In this document: positions 27,048 through 34,181 of the stretch, in pieces
How the letters are laid out: each line of letters opens with the position of its first letter
How positions within the stretch are numbered: position 1 is the first letter of the stretch
Source of the DNA: an uncultured Actinomyces sp.
GTDB lineage: Bacteria; Actinomycetota; Actinomycetes; Actinomycetales; Actinomycetaceae
Assembly (NCBI GenBank): GCA_937926195.1
Contig: CALEXZ010000042.1
Location: 1-51,099 of the forward strand
DNA: 51,099 nucleotides
Reading direction: 5' to 3'
The notes under the pieces: generated by a model
Told to the model about the DNA's origin: nothing
What the model saw: only the letters and a program-made list of their open reading frames with translations
The model's database searches: none
Made by a program: the position numbers and the translations under genes

Positions 27048-28394
27048 ATGGGTCTGGGATGGTTCGGCGCCCCCGAGCACAACCGCTGGCTGTCCGAGGA
27101 GACGCACGCCCTGCTGCGCTACGCGCGAACCGCCTCCGTGCCCGCAGGGTTCGGCTGGATCGGAGCGGACGGCACCGTGGACACGGCCCGCCCCGTCGAG
27201 CTGTGGATCACCGGGCGCATGACCTACGCCTTCTCCCTGGGCGTCCTCATGGGCATCCCGGGCTGCCGCCGCTACGCCGACCACGGCGTACGCGCCCTGC
27301 GCACCGTCATGCGCGACCACGTCAACGGAGGGTGGCACTCCGCCGTCGAGCACGCCCTGGACGCTGAGGGCCACGGCGTCCCCGTCGACCCCGACGGACG
27401 CAAGGAGTGCTACCAGCACGCCTTCGTCGTCCTCGCCGCCGCCACCGCCACCGCCGCGGACCGCCCTGGCGCCCAGGAGCTGCTGCGCGACGCTCTCGCC
27501 GTCCAGGAGCGCCACTGGTGGGACGACACCTACGGCATGCCCATCGAGTCCTACGCCGCCGACTTCACCGACCCGGAGGACTACCGCGGCATCAACGCCG
27601 CCATGCACACCGTCGAGGCCTACCTGGCCGCCTCCGACGTCACCGGTGACGTCACCTGGCTCACGCGCGCCGTGCAGATCATCGACTTCGCCGTCAACGT
27701 CCAGGCCCGCTCCCACGACTGGCGCCTGCCCGAGCACTACGACACCTCCTGGCGCCCGGTCCCCGACTACAACAAGGACCAGCCCGCGCACCCCTTCCGC
27801 CCCTACGGCGTCACCCCCGGTCACGGCCTGGAGTGGGCGCGCCTGACCGTCCAGGCCCGTGCGGCTCTCGTGCACCGCTCCCTGCCCACGCCCGACTGGA
27901 TGCTCGACGCCGCCGAGGAGCTCTTCGAGCGGGCCCGTACCGACGGCTGGCGCGTCGACGGCGGTCCCGGCTTCGTCTACACCACCGGCTTCGACGGCGC
28001 CCCGATCATTCACGAGCGCATGCACTGGGTGGTGTGCGAGGGCATCAGCGCCGCCGCCGCGATCCGCCGCGCGCTGCTCGACGACGGGCGCGGCGAGATC
28101 GAGGTCGAGCACTACGAGCACTGCTACCGCTCCTGGGTCGACTACGCCGAGCAGTACCTCATCGAGTCGCCGGGCGTGTGGACGCACGAGCTCAGCCAGG
28201 CGAACGAGCCCTCGACGCGGACCTGGGACGGCCACCCGGACGTCTACCACGCCCTGCAGGCGACGCTCATGGCGCGCATGCCCGTGTGGCCGTGCCTCGG
28301 CCAGGCGATCGCCGAGGGACGCCTGGACCAGCCCGCCTCCCCGGTTCCCGTGCGCGCCCAGCCGCGCCGGCGCGGCGTCTTCAGCTGGGGCTGA
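27048..28394 (+). CDS. AGE family epimerase/isomerase, probable D-mannose isomerase (YihS-like)
   Basis: The 448-residue protein is an (alpha/alpha)6-barrel of the N-acylglucosamine 2-epimerase family. Visible family motifs include ECYQHAFVVLAAA, NAAMHTVEAYLAA, RPYGVTPGHGLEWARL and HERMHWVVCEG, which hold the conserved catalytic histidines. Members close to YihS/ManI interconvert mannose and fructose. Here it is divergent from the mannoside operon, so it would turn mannose freed by GH38 into fructose. The ATG at 27048 follows AAGGAGATCGTC; the longer frame upstream is antisense shadow of the ROK gene. Exact substrate is inferred from context. Confidence 0.85.
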   Translation: MGLGWFGAPEHNRWLSEETHALLRYARTASVPAGFGWIGADGTVDTARPVELWITGRMTYAFSLGVLMGIPGCRRYADHGVRALRTVMRDHVNGGWHSAVEHALDAEGHGVPVDPDGRKECYQHAFVVLAAATATAADRPGAQELLRDALAVQERHWWDDTYGMPIESYAADFTDPEDYRGINAAMHTVEAYLAASDVTGDVTWLTRAVQIIDFAVNVQARSHDWRLPEHYDTSWRPVPDYNKDQPAHPFRPYGVTPGHGLEWARLTVQARAALVHRSLPTPDWMLDAAEELFERARTDGWRVDGGPGFVYTTGFDGAPIIHERMHWVVCEGISAAAAIRRALLDDGRGEIEVEHYEHCYRSWVDYAEQYLIESPGVWTHELSQANEPSTRTWDGHPDVYHALQATLMARMPVWPCLGQAIAEGRLDQPASPVPVRAQPRRRGVFSWG

Positions 28395-28419
28395 GCCGAC
28401 GGCGTCCGGGTGGCCCGCC

Positions 28420-28447
28420 GCGCCCCGCCTGCAAGGGCGGGCGCGAG
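28420..28447. terminator. short hairpin after the isomerase gene
   Basis: GCGCCCCGCC-TGCAA-GGGCGGGCGC forms a GC hairpin about 30 bases after the stop and before the tRNA promoter. No T tract follows. A -10-like TAGTCT for tRNA-Ser follows at about 28470. Confidence 0.45.
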
Positions 28448-28495
28448 GAGCGGACGCGGGCGGGGTGATAGTCTCGCCCTGCCCGCAAGGGCCGT

Positions 28496-28584
28496 GGAGC
28501 GGTGACAGAGTGGCCGAATGTGGCGGTCTTGAAAACCGCTGTGCGCCTGGCGCACCGGGGGTTCGAATCCCTCCCGCTCCGCCA
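28496..28584 (+). tRNA. tRNA-Ser (anticodon TGA)
   Basis: An 89-nt cloverleaf with acceptor stem GGAGCGG paired to CCGCTCC, anticodon loop CTTGAAA, a long class II variable arm, the TTCGAAT T-loop and an encoded CCA end. It reads UCN codons. Confidence 0.95.
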
Positions 28585-28724
28585 CCGAGGTGCCCGACCG
28601 GGGCACCCGCTCCGTCGCCGTCGGACCCGGGGTGGCCGGGATCGCAGGCGAGTCAGGTTTGCCGCGGCGGCGCCCGCCCGGTAGGCTGCCAGTGCTCGTT
28701 CGCGCGAGCCGCTCACCCGAGCAT

Positions 28725-28814
28725 GGAGATGTCGCATAGTGGCCTAGTGCGCTTTCCTGCTAAGAAAGTTGGGGATAAAACCCCTCGGGGGTTCGAATCC
28801 CCCCATCTCCGCCA
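28725..28814 (+). tRNA. tRNA-Ser (anticodon GCT)
   Basis: A 90-nt class II cloverleaf with acceptor GGAGATG/CATCTCC, anticodon stem CTTTC/GAAAG around CTGCTAA, long variable arm and encoded CCA. It reads AGY codons. A -10-like TAGGCT lies about 38 nt upstream. Confidence 0.95.
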
Positions 28815-28993
28815 CCCGACCCCGGGAGCCCGCACGGCTCCCGGGGTTCTGTGTGTCGGCCGGTCTGTTCCCGTAGGCCTAACCCTCGGCCTGCGCCAGG
28901 GCCGGGGTGTGGGAGGCGGGTGCCGAGGCGCCGGAAGCGGGTCCGCGGGCAGGGCGACCGCGGGCGCTGTGCGCAGGCTCACGGGCCGTCGAT

Positions 28994-29022
28994 TTGTCGC
29001 TGCCGGGTAGTGAGGGTAATGT
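28994..29022 (+). promoter_or_regulatory. tRNA-Arg promoter
   Basis: A -35 TTGTCG (28994-28999) and -10 TAATGT (29017-29022) are separated by 17 nt, 22 bases before the mature tRNA 5' end. Confidence 0.6.
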
Positions 29023-29044
29023 TCCTTTCTGTCGGAAACGACAT

Positions 29045-29120
29045 GCGCCTGTAGCTCAACGGATAGAGCATCTGACTACGGATCAGAAGGTTGGGGGTTC
29101 GAATCCCTTCGGGCGCGCCA
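29045..29120 (+). tRNA. tRNA-Arg (anticodon ACG)
   Basis: A 76-nt cloverleaf with acceptor GCGCCTG/CGGGCGC, anticodon stem TCTGA/TCAGA around CTACGGA, T-loop TTCGAAT and encoded CCA. It reads CGN codons. The codon dialect of the protein genes changes just downstream, so the 3' end of this gene is a possible integration site. Confidence 0.95.
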
Positions 29121-29163
29121 ACGCCTCGCAATCGGCTGAAAAGTTCGGTGGCGAGGCGTTTTT
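29121..29163 (+). terminator. rho-independent terminator of tRNA-Arg
   Basis: ACGCCTCGC (29121-29129) pairs with GCGAGGCGT (29151-29159) across a 21-nt loop, followed by a short T run. It starts directly at the CCA end. Confidence 0.7.
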
Positions 29164-29200
29164 CAATGCCTTTCAATGCCGTCCAGTGCCTTCGAATGCC
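29161..29200. repeat. 10-bp tandem repeat after the tRNA-Arg terminator
   Basis: TTTCAATGCC occurs twice exactly (29161-29180) and is followed by two diverged copies, GTCCAGTGCC and TTCGAATGCC. The 10-bp period equals one helical turn. The remainder of 29201-29353 shows no gene. Confidence 0.65.
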
Positions 29201-29353
29201 TTCGGCCTGATGCGCGCGAATGCGCCGGCCAAGACCCTGGGCGGGCACTGGGCGGGTACGGGCTCGCCCCGGGCCCCCGTCCGACATGGAGTCGTCCGCA
29301 TTGAGTGCCGCGAGAGCGCCCCGGGCACGGCCGGGTCGTGGCACGATGTCGCC

Positions 29354-30175
29354 GTGCGCGATATCACTAAAGACACCAGCCTGTGCATCTCCCTGTCCGC
29401 CCGTCCCACCAACATTGGGACACGCTTCCACAACCACCTCTACGAGGTACTTGACCTCGACTTCATCTACAAGGCCTTCACCACTACTGACATCACCGCC
29501 GCCATTGGCGGGGTGCGGGCCCTGGGCATCCGCGGCTGCGCAGTGTCCATGCCCTGGAAGGAGGACGTCATTGCGCTAGTCGACGAAATGACCCCTTCTG
29601 CTGCGGCAATCCACTCGGTCAACACCATTGTCAACGACTCCGGTCGCCTAGTGGCCTACAACACCGACTTCATCGCCATTCGCACCCTTCTGGACACCCA
29701 CGAGGTCCCCCGCACCTCGTGCGCGGTCCTGGGTGCCGGCGGCATGGCGAAGGCCTGCGTGGCGGCTCTCAAGGACGCCGGGTTCGGTCCGGGCACCGTC
29801 ATCGCCCGCAACCCCACCTCGGGGCCGGCACTGGCCGAACAGTACGGCTGGTCCTGGGTGGCCAACGCCTCCGAGCTGCCTGACGGCGGCGGCGCCCTAC
29901 TGCTCAACGCCACCCCCGTGGGCATGGCCGGAGGGCCGGCCGAGAACGACCTCTCAGCCCCCATGGAGCTCATTGAGGCGGCCACGACCGTCTTCGACGT
30001 CGTCGCTTTCCCCTCCGAGACCCCCTTGATCAAGGCGGCTCGTGCCGCTGGGAAGCCGGTGATCTCAGGGGCGGAGGTCATCGCCCTTCAGGCGGCTGAG
30101 CAATTCGCCCTCTACACCGGTGTGCGGCCCACGCCCGAGCAGGTCGCCGAGGCCGCACGCATCTCCCGCGCCTAA
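29354..30175 (+). CDS. shikimate dehydrogenase-like oxidoreductase
   Basis: The 273-residue protein has the AroE two-domain layout. The substrate side keeps the catalytic pair: Lys69 in SMPWKED and Asp105 in YNTDF. The cofactor side has the GAGGMAKA Rossmann loop and NATPVGM. The usual N-terminal GxPIxHSxSPxxHN is replaced by SLSARPTNIGTRFHNHLYE, which I know from AroE-like paralogues, so the substrate may not be shikimate. The GTG start follows a CACGAT box by six bases; the longer upstream frame runs through tRNA-Arg and is not coding. Ile ATT is common here, unlike the genes before the tRNAs. Confidence 0.78.
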   Translation: MRDITKDTSLCISLSARPTNIGTRFHNHLYEVLDLDFIYKAFTTTDITAAIGGVRALGIRGCAVSMPWKEDVIALVDEMTPSAAAIHSVNTIVNDSGRLVAYNTDFIAIRTLLDTHEVPRTSCAVLGAGGMAKACVAALKDAGFGPGTVIARNPTSGPALAEQYGWSWVANASELPDGGGALLLNATPVGMAGGPAENDLSAPMELIEAATTVFDVVAFPSETPLIKAARAAGKPVISGAEVIALQAAEQFALYTGVRPTPEQVAEAARISRA

Positions 30176-30189
30176 TACCTTCCCACCTA

Positions 30190-30251
30190 CTCCAACGTTT
30201 TCCTCACAGGCCAACGGCCGCGTACGTTGGCCTGTGAGGAAAACGTTGGAG
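30190..30251. terminator. 27-bp perfect inverted repeat between aroE-like and guaB1
   Basis: The arms 30190-30216 and 30225-30251 are perfectly complementary over 27 bp with an 8-nt loop. It can end the upstream transcript, although no T tract follows. The right arm also covers the expected -35 of the guaB1 promoter, whose -10 is at 30261-30266. It could therefore act as terminator, operator or cruciform. Confidence 0.65.
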
Positions 30252-30260
30252 AGGGTTGGG

Positions 30261-30266
30261 TAGGAT
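30261..30266 (+). promoter_or_regulatory. -10 box for leaderless guaB1 mRNA
   Basis: TAGGAT is followed by seven bases and the GTG start of the next gene. Confidence 0.5.
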
Positions 30267-30273
30267 CCCGCGG

Positions 30274-31719
30274 GTGGAGTTCCTCAATGGCCGCGAGCCT
30301 GCATACGACCTGACTTACGACGACGTTTTCATGGTCCCCTCGCGCTCCTCCGTGGGGTCGCGCATGCGCGTGGACCTGGCCACCGACGACGGATCGGGCA
30401 CCACCATTCCGTTGGTGGTGGCCAATATGACGGCAGTGGCCGGTAAGCGCATGGCGGAGACCGTGGCGCGCCGCGGCGGGCTGACGATCATCCCCCAGGA
30501 CATCCCCGTGGAGGTGGTCATTGACACCGTCTCACGCGTTAAGGCGTCCCACCTCCTGTACGACACCCCGGTCACCGTCAAGCCCCACCACACCTGCGGC
30601 TACGCCCGCGGCCTGATCCCCAAGCGCTCCCACGGCGCCGCCGTCGTCGTCGACCCGGAGACGAACGAGCCCCAGGGCATGGTGGACCGCTCGGACGTCT
30701 CCGACGTCGACCGCTTCACTCAGGTGCGCGCCGTCATGAACACTGAACTGCTCACCCTGCCCGCGGGCGTGGATCCGCGCGAGGCCTACGAGCGTCTGCG
30801 CGCCGCCAGCCGCCAGCTGGCGCCCGTCGTCGACGACGCCGGCAGGCTTGTGGGCCTGTTCACCCGCCAGGGGGCGCTGCGCGCCACCCTCTACCGTCCC
30901 GCCCTGGATGGCCAGGGGCGTCTGCGCGTGGGCGCCGCCGTTGGCATTAACGGCGACCCGGCGCGCAAGGCCGCCCAGCTCGTTGAGGCCGGGGTGGACG
31001 TTGTTGTGGTCGACACCGCCCACGGCCACCAGGACCGCGTGTGCCGGGTCGTCAGTGCGGTGCGCGCCGCCCTGCCCGAGGGCTTCCCCATTGCCGCCGG
31101 CAATGTGGTCAGCGCCGCCGGTGTGCGCGACCTGGTTGAGGCCGGGGCCTCCATTGTCAAAGTGGGGGTGGGGCCGGGCGCCATGTGCACCACCCGCATG
31201 CAGACCGGCGTGGGCCGTCCCCAGTTCTCCGCCGTCCTGGAATGCTCCGCCCAGGCCGCGCATATGGGCGCCTGCGTGTGGGCCGACGGCGGTGTGCGCC
31301 ACCCGCGCGACGTGGCCCTGGCACTGGCGGCCGGCGCCTCCAACGTTATGGTCGGCTCCTGGTTCGTGGGGACCCACGAGTCTCCCGGCGACGTCCAGTT
31401 CGACGCTTCGGGCCGGGCCTACAAGGAGTCTTTTGGGATGGCCTCGACCCGGGCGGTCCTGGGGCGCACCGAGGGCGAGGACGCCTTCGACCGGGCCCGC
31501 AAGGCCCTGTTCGAGGAGGGCATTAGTGCCGGGCGCATGTACCTGGACCCGAACCGACCCGGCGTGGAGGATCTTATCGACCACATTGTGGCGGGGGTGC
31601 GCTCCTCCTTCACCTACGCGGGGGCGAGGACCATTGCCGAATTCCGGCGGCGGGCCGTCGTTGGCGTCCAGTCGGCTTCCGGCTACGCCGAGGGCCGCCC
31701 GGTGCCGACCTCCTGGTGA
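30274..31719 (+). CDS. guaB1: GuaB1 family GMP reductase (IMPDH-related)
   Basis: The 481-residue protein matches actinobacterial GuaB1: VEFLNGREPAYDLTYDDVF at the start, TIPLVVANMTAVAGKRMAETVARRGG (ends given TIPLVVANMTAVAG), two CBS domains at about 95-210, GAAVGINGD, and the catalytic loop VGVGPGAMCTTRMQTGVG with the active Cys. The mycobacterial homologue has been shown to reduce GMP to IMP, a purine salvage step, rather than act as IMP dehydrogenase. I prefer the GTG at 30274 over the TTG at 30256 because it aligns with relatives and follows a leaderless -10 box. Confidence 0.92.
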   Translation: MEFLNGREPAYDLTYDDVFMVPSRSSVGSRMRVDLATDDGSGTTIPLVVANMTAVAGKRMAETVARRGGLTIIPQDIPVEVVIDTVSRVKASHLLYDTPVTVKPHHTCGYARGLIPKRSHGAAVVVDPETNEPQGMVDRSDVSDVDRFTQVRAVMNTELLTLPAGVDPREAYERLRAASRQLAPVVDDAGRLVGLFTRQGALRATLYRPALDGQGRLRVGAAVGINGDPARKAAQLVEAGVDVVVVDTAHGHQDRVCRVVSAVRAALPEGFPIAAGNVVSAAGVRDLVEAGASIVKVGVGPGAMCTTRMQTGVGRPQFSAVLECSAQAAHMGACVWADGGVRHPRDVALALAAGASNVMVGSWFVGTHESPGDVQFDASGRAYKESFGMASTRAVLGRTEGEDAFDRARKALFEEGISAGRMYLDPNRPGVEDLIDHIVAGVRSSFTYAGARTIAEFRRRAVVGVQSASGYAEGRPVPTSW

Positions 31720-31763
31720 GAGAATCCGCCCCACCCCGGGAGCCCGGGATGGGGCGGATTCTC
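31718..31763. terminator. bidirectional terminator after guaB1
   Basis: A 21-bp hairpin with one mismatch begins inside the guaB1 stop codon (GAGAATCCGCCCCA... with right arm ending TGGGGCGGATTCTC). It lies between convergent transcripts: guaB1 and the small-lipoprotein pair. Confidence 0.75.
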
Positions 31764-31787
31764 CAGTGGGGCCGGGCGCCCGACCCG

Positions 31788-32153
31788 CTACCCGATCCTA
31801 GTGAGAACGAGAGTGGGCTCGGTGCTTCCTTTGGTGGCCAACTCAATGTTGTCGTCATCAACAATGGTGACAATGAAGAATCCGCCCGATCCCAGCATCC
31901 CCGTCACATCGAGGTGGTACGTTCCGTTCTCCTCGTAAAAGGCGTAACTGTCGTTCGGGCTGAAAAGCGCGGTGTGGCCGTCGGCGAAGGTGACAACCGA
32001 CCCTTTGCTCATGAGCCCCCAGGAGTTGTCCCCTGTAGACTTCCAGGTCCCCTCTATTGTGAACTCGTCCTTGGCGCAGGAGGTCAGGGTCAGGCAGGTG
32101 CCCACGAGCGCCAGGGCGCCCAGAAGTTGGCGGCGCCGGATAAGAGGAGTCAC
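31788..32153 (-). CDS. small lipoprotein with a beta-rich domain
   Basis: This precursor of about 121 residues has RRRQLLGALALVGTCLTLTSC, i.e. a signal ending in lipobox LTSC. The mature part (about 95 residues) reads as beta strands: IEGTWKSTGDNSWGLMSKGS, VVTFADGHTALF, FIVTIVDDDNIELA, LVLTRIG. The GTW...F.DG pattern resembles lipocalin-like small lipoproteins, but I cannot assign a family. The GTG at 32153 overlaps the upstream stop (GTGA); a TTG at 32171 is an alternative. It is the second gene of a two-gene operon. Confidence 0.6.
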   Translation of the reverse strand: MTPLIRRRQLLGALALVGTCLTLTSCAKDEFTIEGTWKSTGDNSWGLMSKGSVVTFADGHTALFSPNDSYAFYEENGTYHLDVTGMLGSGGFFIVTIVDDDNIELATKGSTEPTLVLTRIG

Positions 32154-32458
32154 CACCTTGAGGACTCCCAATCGGTGACGTCCTCCAGCGGGCGATCCGC
32201 GTTGGAAGACGATGAGCAGAAGTTGTTGATCGACTCTTCGACGCCAGCAATATTATCGTAGAAATACGGGTCGAGGTCGTGCTCCCGCAGAAGATCCTCT
32301 CGCAGCTTGCTCTGCTCAGTGAAGTCGAGCGCCTGATACTCCGAGCAGGTCGTCTTCCCGGCTTTGCCCGAGAAAAAACAGGATGTTGCGGTGAAGCAGA
32401 GGCCGATGGCCATGGCGGCGGCGCCCAAGACGCGCAGCCTACGGAATGCGGGGGGCAT
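32150..32458 (-). CDS. small lipoprotein with a two-cysteine helical domain
   Basis: The 102-residue precursor has a signal ending TATSC (lipobox) and a mature domain of about 70 residues. Two more cysteines bracket it: TTCSEYQALDFTEQSKLRED and INNFCSSS. The Cys-EY-AL ... Cys spacing and helical, acidic character recall HdeA-like or DUF732-like periplasmic folds held by one disulfide; this is only a resemblance. GGAAGG lies eight bases before the ATG. A good promoter (TTGACA-17-GAGAAT) precedes it. Function unknown. Confidence 0.6.
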   Translation of the reverse strand: MPPAFRRLRVLGAAAMAIGLCFTATSCFFSGKAGKTTCSEYQALDFTEQSKLREDLLREHDLDPYFYDNIAGVEESINNFCSSSSNADRPLEDVTDWESSRW

Positions 32459-32535
32459 GGGAAGTGCCTTCCAGAAGGGGGATGGGAAGTGGCGGCATTG
32501 CCGATGCGATGATCATGGTGACCAAACGCAATGCA

Positions 32536-32564
32536 ATTCTCGGCAGCGCATCCGGTCGTGTCAA
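32536..32564 (-). promoter_or_regulatory. promoter of the small-lipoprotein pair
   Basis: On the minus strand, -35 TTGACA (32564-32559) and -10 GAGAAT (32541-32536) are 17 nt apart, about 75 bases before the first lipoprotein ATG. The rest of 32459-32735 shows no gene. Confidence 0.6.
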
Positions 32565-32672
32565 CGACTTGGCCGTAAAAGGACAAGAAGTTGTATTCAC
32601 CGTGATCCCGCGCCATGCTTCCGCCGCCCCGGCAGTCCGCCCCCGGTAGCTCACCCGGCGTCCGCTTCCGGC

Positions 32673-32689
32673 AGCCCGCCCGGCGGGCT
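32673..32689 (-). terminator. terminator of the trans-sulfuration gene
   Basis: AGCCCGCC-C-GGCGGGCT forms a compact hairpin about 47 bases after the stop of the minus-strand PLP enzyme gene. Confidence 0.5.
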
Positions 32690-32735
32690 TAGTGGCCCGC
32701 CCCCGCCGCTCGCTGAACTCGCCGGCCGGCCGGGC

Positions 32736-34064
32736 TCAGCGGGTGCGGGCGGCGGTCAGCGCCTGGAGCAGGTCGGCCACCAGGTCGTCCGGGTCCTCAA
32801 TGCCCACGCTCAGGCGCAGCAAATTGTCGCTGAGCCCATAGGCGGCGCGGCGCACCGCGGGCACGTCGGCGTGGGTCTGGATGCTGGGACAGGTCACCAG
32901 CGACTCCACCGAGCCCAGTGACTCCGCGAAGGTGAAGATCCGCACTGAACGCAGAAAGGCATCCACCTCGACGTCGTCGACGGGAATGAAGGACACCATC
33001 CCCGAACGCCCTGGGTACAGCACGGTGCGCACCGCGTCACTGGCCTCCAGGGCCGCCACGACGGCGCGCGCATTTGACTCGTGCCGCCCCATGCGCACGG
33101 CCAGGGTCTTAAGCCCCCGCAGCAGCAGGAAGCAGTCGAAGGGTCCCAGGGTCGCCCCGGTGGTGTTGAGCCGGTACTGGAGGCGCCCGCCCAGCTCCTC
33201 GTCGGCCACGACCACCGCCCCCGCCATGACGTCGTTGTGGCCGCCCAAGTATTTTGTGGCGGAGTAGACCACGGCGTCGGCGCCCAGCTCCAGGGGGCGG
33301 CAGACCACGGGGGTGTAGAAGGTGTTGTCCACCAGTAGGCGCGCCCCGGCACCGTGGGCGAGGCGGGCCGCCTCAGCGATGTCGAGTTGGGTCATCATGG
33401 GGTTGGTCGGGGTCTCAATGAGCACCAGGGCGGCGGGGTCGGCCAGGGCCCGGTGCAGCCCCTCCCGGCCGAGCACGAAGTCGACCTCGTAGGCGCCCTC
33501 GTCGGCCAGCAGCCGCAGGTACCGGTAGGAGCCGCCGTAGACGTCCTCCAGGGCCACGATCCGTGAGCCGTGCGGCGCCAGGGACAGGACCGCCAACTCG
33601 ACGGCGGCCATCCCCGAGGCCAGGGCGAAGGCGGCGGTGCCGCCGTCGAGTCGCGCCAGGGCGTCCTGAAGCACGTCGCGGGTGGGGTTGGCGGTGCGCG
33701 TGTAGTCATAGCCGGTGGATTGCCCCAGGCCCGGGTGCCCGTAGGCGGTCGACAGGTGGATGGGGGTGGTGATGGCGCCGGTGACCGGGTCGGTGCCGGT
33801 GCCCGCGTGCGCCAACAGCGTGTCGAGGCCGACTTCGGGCGCGGTGTCCGACCAGGACCGGTGGTGTTGGACCGGTGAGGTCGGACATGGGCGGCCGCCG
33901 GGGCCGCCGCTGTTGTCGCCGCCGCTGTGGCCGCCATGGCCGCCGCTGTGGCCGACGGGGGCGGCTTGGGCGCTTGTGGCGGGTCCTCCGGGGACGGCGT
34001 TGCCGGCAGTGAGCGTGGTGGCGAGGTTGGTGGGGCGGCGGGCCGGGGTGCGGTGGGCATTCAC
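32736..34064 (-). CDS. Cys/Met metabolism PLP enzyme (cystathionine gamma-synthase/lyase family)
   Basis: The 442-residue protein has the trans-sulfuration fold: STAYGHPGLG, YDYTRTANPTRDVLQDALA, LASGMAAVELAVLSL, IETPTNPMM, and the PLP lysine in VVYSATKYLGGHNDVMAG. It can be a cystathionine gamma-synthase, gamma/beta-lyase or related enzyme; sequence alone does not decide. The first 70 residues form an unusual extension with a Gly/His-rich stretch (GHSGGHGGHSGG) that family members lack. GTG 34064 has AGGAG eight bases before; the real enzyme could also start later. It follows the MalY/PatB-type gene by about 117 bases on the same strand. Confidence 0.82.
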   Translation of the reverse strand: MNAHRTPARRPTNLATTLTAGNAVPGGPATSAQAAPVGHSGGHGGHSGGDNSGGPGGRPCPTSPVQHHRSWSDTAPEVGLDTLLAHAGTGTDPVTGAITTPIHLSTAYGHPGLGQSTGYDYTRTANPTRDVLQDALARLDGGTAAFALASGMAAVELAVLSLAPHGSRIVALEDVYGGSYRYLRLLADEGAYEVDFVLGREGLHRALADPAALVLIETPTNPMMTQLDIAEAARLAHGAGARLLVDNTFYTPVVCRPLELGADAVVYSATKYLGGHNDVMAGAVVVADEELGGRLQYRLNTTGATLGPFDCFLLLRGLKTLAVRMGRHESNARAVVAALEASDAVRTVLYPGRSGMVSFIPVDDVEVDAFLRSVRIFTFAESLGSVESLVTCPSIQTHADVPAVRRAAYGLSDNLLRLSVGIEDPDDLVADLLQALTAARTR

Positions 34065-34085
34065 GTCTAGGGCTCCTGACAGTGC

Positions 34086-34168
34086 TGGCTGGCTTGGGTG
34101 GCGCGGGGGCGGGCAGGCCCGACACATCCCGCGCCGCGTCGGCCAGTGGCTGGCTTGGGCGGTGCGGG
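34086..34168. repeat. 22-bp direct repeat pair between the two PLP genes
   Basis: TGGCTGGCTTGGGTGGCGCGGG (first 20 bases TGGCTGGCTTGGGTGGCGCG) at 34086-34107 recurs at 34147-34168 with two changes, 61 bp apart, in the gap between the two genes. Confidence 0.5.
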
Positions 34169-34181
34169 AGCGGGGCTCAGC

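Noticed and set aside
25641..28250. 869-residue minus-strand frame containing the ROK gene
   Set aside because: The extra N-terminal part is antisense to the AGE isomerase and is low-complexity; the ROK protein starts at 26939.
32439..32654. 71-residue minus-strand frame upstream of the small lipoprotein
   Set aside because: It starts upstream of the promoter and overlaps the lipoprotein start; no features support translation.
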